A DNA stretch of 64,000 nt from Phoronis australis (lineage: Eukaryota > Phoronida > Phoronidae), in the NCBI GenBank assembly GCA_002633005.1, contig NMRA01000412.1:138614-202613 (forward strand), written 5' to 3'. The notes below the pieces were generated by a model. The model was given only the letters and a program-made list of their open reading frames with translations, was not told the DNA's origin and searched no databases. The translations under genes were made by a program, and so were the position numbers. Each line of letters begins with the position of its first letter. The stretch's first letter is position 1. This document shows positions 62,040 through 64,000 of this stretch, piece by piece.

Positions 62040-63545
62040 TCAGAAATAAAAGCTATTGCGTGACCATCCTGAATATGCGGCAAAGGCATCACGATAACCT
62101 GTTGGCATTCTCATAGATGATAGGCCAGTGTTTATGTACACTCGGCAACTTACTAACCTATCATAGCTTACAGAAAATGCAAGCATCTGAAGTTATTGTT
62201 CGATGAGGTCGGCACAGGATTCAAAACTTATGGGATTGAAATCACTGCTTACTATCCACTGTCAGCAAATATTTTTTCAATCTAACGTGCTTAGTTCAGT
62301 GGAACGCCGATCGGCATATCAAAAGCATGTGACCAAATCTATGCTAAAAATTCTGTCTCAGTGGCCATTAAACGTTACAATGCGCATGCTTGACGTTCCT
62401 GATTTTACTGTAATCTTCCGCAAGCAAAATCGCGTCAGTAAAAAGACGGCGGCGCATGTCTTCGTCTTTCCTTACTTTCTAATTTCCTGTTAAATGTAGA
62501 AAAACATTTGGTCGAAAACACTCAAAGACTTGTGGGTATACATGTATGTTCGTTATTATTCAGAAATGACCTTTTTAGACGTCTTTCCTGTCACTTTTTA
62601 CACAAGAATCTATGAATGATTCGAACGCGCCTGGATGGCCATCAGTGTTCTCTTCTCGCTAGAGGTTTAATTCAACAACTGGGAGATTATTCGGGACTTT
62701 TCCAGTTAAAGGCATTGTGGATAGATTCTTACTGTGGTAGACGCGTTTACATTTGTATGTGTGAAAACACTACGATCCAAGAAATGTCTTTTTGATCCAA
62801 TTACACAGTTTGCGCTAACGCATAAGGTGTCATCCACACATGAATGCGTTTATGACCTACATGTATAACGACTTCAGATGGACATCAGTAATGATTAATG
62901 AACAAGTATCTGTGTTTTCAGAAATTGTATTTATTAATCGTTTTTGAGATGTAATAATTGGGGTGTTGTTCTCTCCGGCTACAAAGCTTACTTCTCATCT
63001 GTCTGCACTAGTGTTAAGACGCTATTTCTAGAAGAGAACTTTAAGTGTTACTATCTTTCCACCGATTGTTTTGTGTTGATTTCATGTTTACTCAGTCCCG
63101 CTCTTTGAAAAAATTTGTTTCCGTGTGCCTGTATAAAACGAAAAACAAAATTAGAAGATTGGCGAATAAGAGTTTGATTCTGCAAGAAAACAATCCAAAC
63201 GTAATAAGGTAAAAGACAACATTGTGACTACTGTTATATATCTGGATGTTATTTTTGCATAAGTAACATTTTATGTTCTTGGTTACTCTTTGGCATGTGC
63301 CTCCTGCACAAACGTTCCTCTGTAAAATCTAGTTAGTTCAAGGAGGTATTTATTACTTATACAGTGGTAGAGCTGGGGTTGGTATGACACCTTGCTGCAC
63401 TTGTTTCAACTTTAGTCACCAGGTGGCAGTGCTGTATTGAAAAACTGGTAGCATCAGAGACAGAGACCCGGCGTAGAGCGTCTTTGGTAGCATGCACTTT
63501 TGTGTTAAAAAGTCCAATGTGTAGTAACTGCTGAGGAACAGTTTA
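60909..63545. other. Right part of the 4-kb element, then intergenic DNA
   Basis: Up to 62039 this is the promoter-side portion and right inverted repeat of the element above. Beyond it I see only short frames without recognisable motifs. Confidence 0.45.
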
Positions 63546-63710
63546 CAGTGGCGGATTTAAAGGGGGGCCAAGGGGGCCATGGTCCCCCTAAAATTCTCAC
63601 AGATTCCATTTGGCAGTACGGGGGTGGGAATGTCTGACGGGCAAAATCCTGGCTAATACTTTATATTCTGCCCTGGCTCCCCCTAACTCAAAATCCTGGA
63701 TCCGCCCCTG
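63546..63710. mobile_element. 165-bp MITE with CAGTGGCGGATTT / GGATCCGCCCCTG ends and GTTTA duplication
   Basis: The left end is cagtggcggattta and the right end ggatccgcccctg (reversed caggggcggatcc). A perfect 5-bp duplication GTTTA flanks it (63541-63545, 63711-63715). Ends of this kind are frequent in animal genomes. A left fragment lies at 43200 and a degenerate relative at 32873. Confidence 0.85.
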
Positions 63711-64000
63711 GTTTATGCTGGGGGGTTGGCCGAGTAGTAATTGCTGAAATGAGTTCTGACTATTCTGTGGTTACCAAGTGTAATACTTGAGATTGTGGAT
63801 GGCAAATTACCCTGGGAACACTACTGTAGTCACCGCGTGCAGCCACACGGAAGACCACGTGCGTTGAACCATCTGTTCCTGGAGACTGTTGACACGCCAT
63901 GCACAGTTTCACCACTGGACACTGCCGAACTATTTGTTCACTCGGAACTCCATAAACTCTCGAAGGTTCATAATTCACATTCAAGTTGCTGAGTACAGTT

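Overview
This is eukaryotic (animal) nuclear DNA. It is AT-rich, intron-rich and dense in transposons. Two conserved host genes can be read by splicing short exons. On the + strand, nt 561-6543 carry the last eight coding exons of the replication factor CDC45; the gene enters from the left edge. On the - strand, nt 10423-18411 carry five internal exons of a HIRIP3-like histone chaperone with a CHZ motif. The two genes are tail to tail. The repertoire (Kolobok, hAT, other TIR/MITE families, an LTR and a LINE) and the polymorphic assembly fit an outbred invertebrate, probably marine. I cannot name the species.

Layout. 0-6.5 kb: CDC45, with a 44-bp minisatellite and a MITE in its introns. 6.5-10.4 kb: intergenic, with CDC45 3' flank. 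10.4-18.4 kb: HIRIP3-like gene; one intron holds a 57-bp minisatellite split by a TA-flanked MITE, plus two other MITEs. 18.4-36.5 kb: no recognisable host gene. It holds an LTR with its apparent empty allele, a 293-bp duplication across a single N, a broken LINE, a possible 1.8-kb TIR element with an internal duplication, and a 19-bp satellite. 36.6-42.6 kb and 55.0-56.7 kb: four TIR elements flanked by TTAA. Both families carry decayed THAP zinc-finger reading frames, the combination expected of the Kolobok superfamily; a fifth, end-less relic lies at 49.3-50.4 kb. 58.1-62.0 kb: a 4-kb element with about 230-255 bp inverted repeats around a decayed minus-strand gene of a multi-copy invertebrate family. 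The rest is intergenic DNA with microsatellites and small MITEs.

The two host genes act in related processes: CDC45 in the replicative CMG helicase, HIRIP3 in H2A-H2B handling. Their adjacency need not be functional. The most noteworthy content is the transposon archaeology: THAP/TTAA elements with foldback structure, a head-to-head pair sharing one TTAA, a nested hAT MITE whose empty site survives in a paralogous copy, and the inverted-repeat element carrying an unnamed repeat-family gene.

Single Ns at 40, 9519, 21167, 23709, 34553 and 57807 look like contig joins. At least two separate near-identical sequence, so the local order there should not be trusted.
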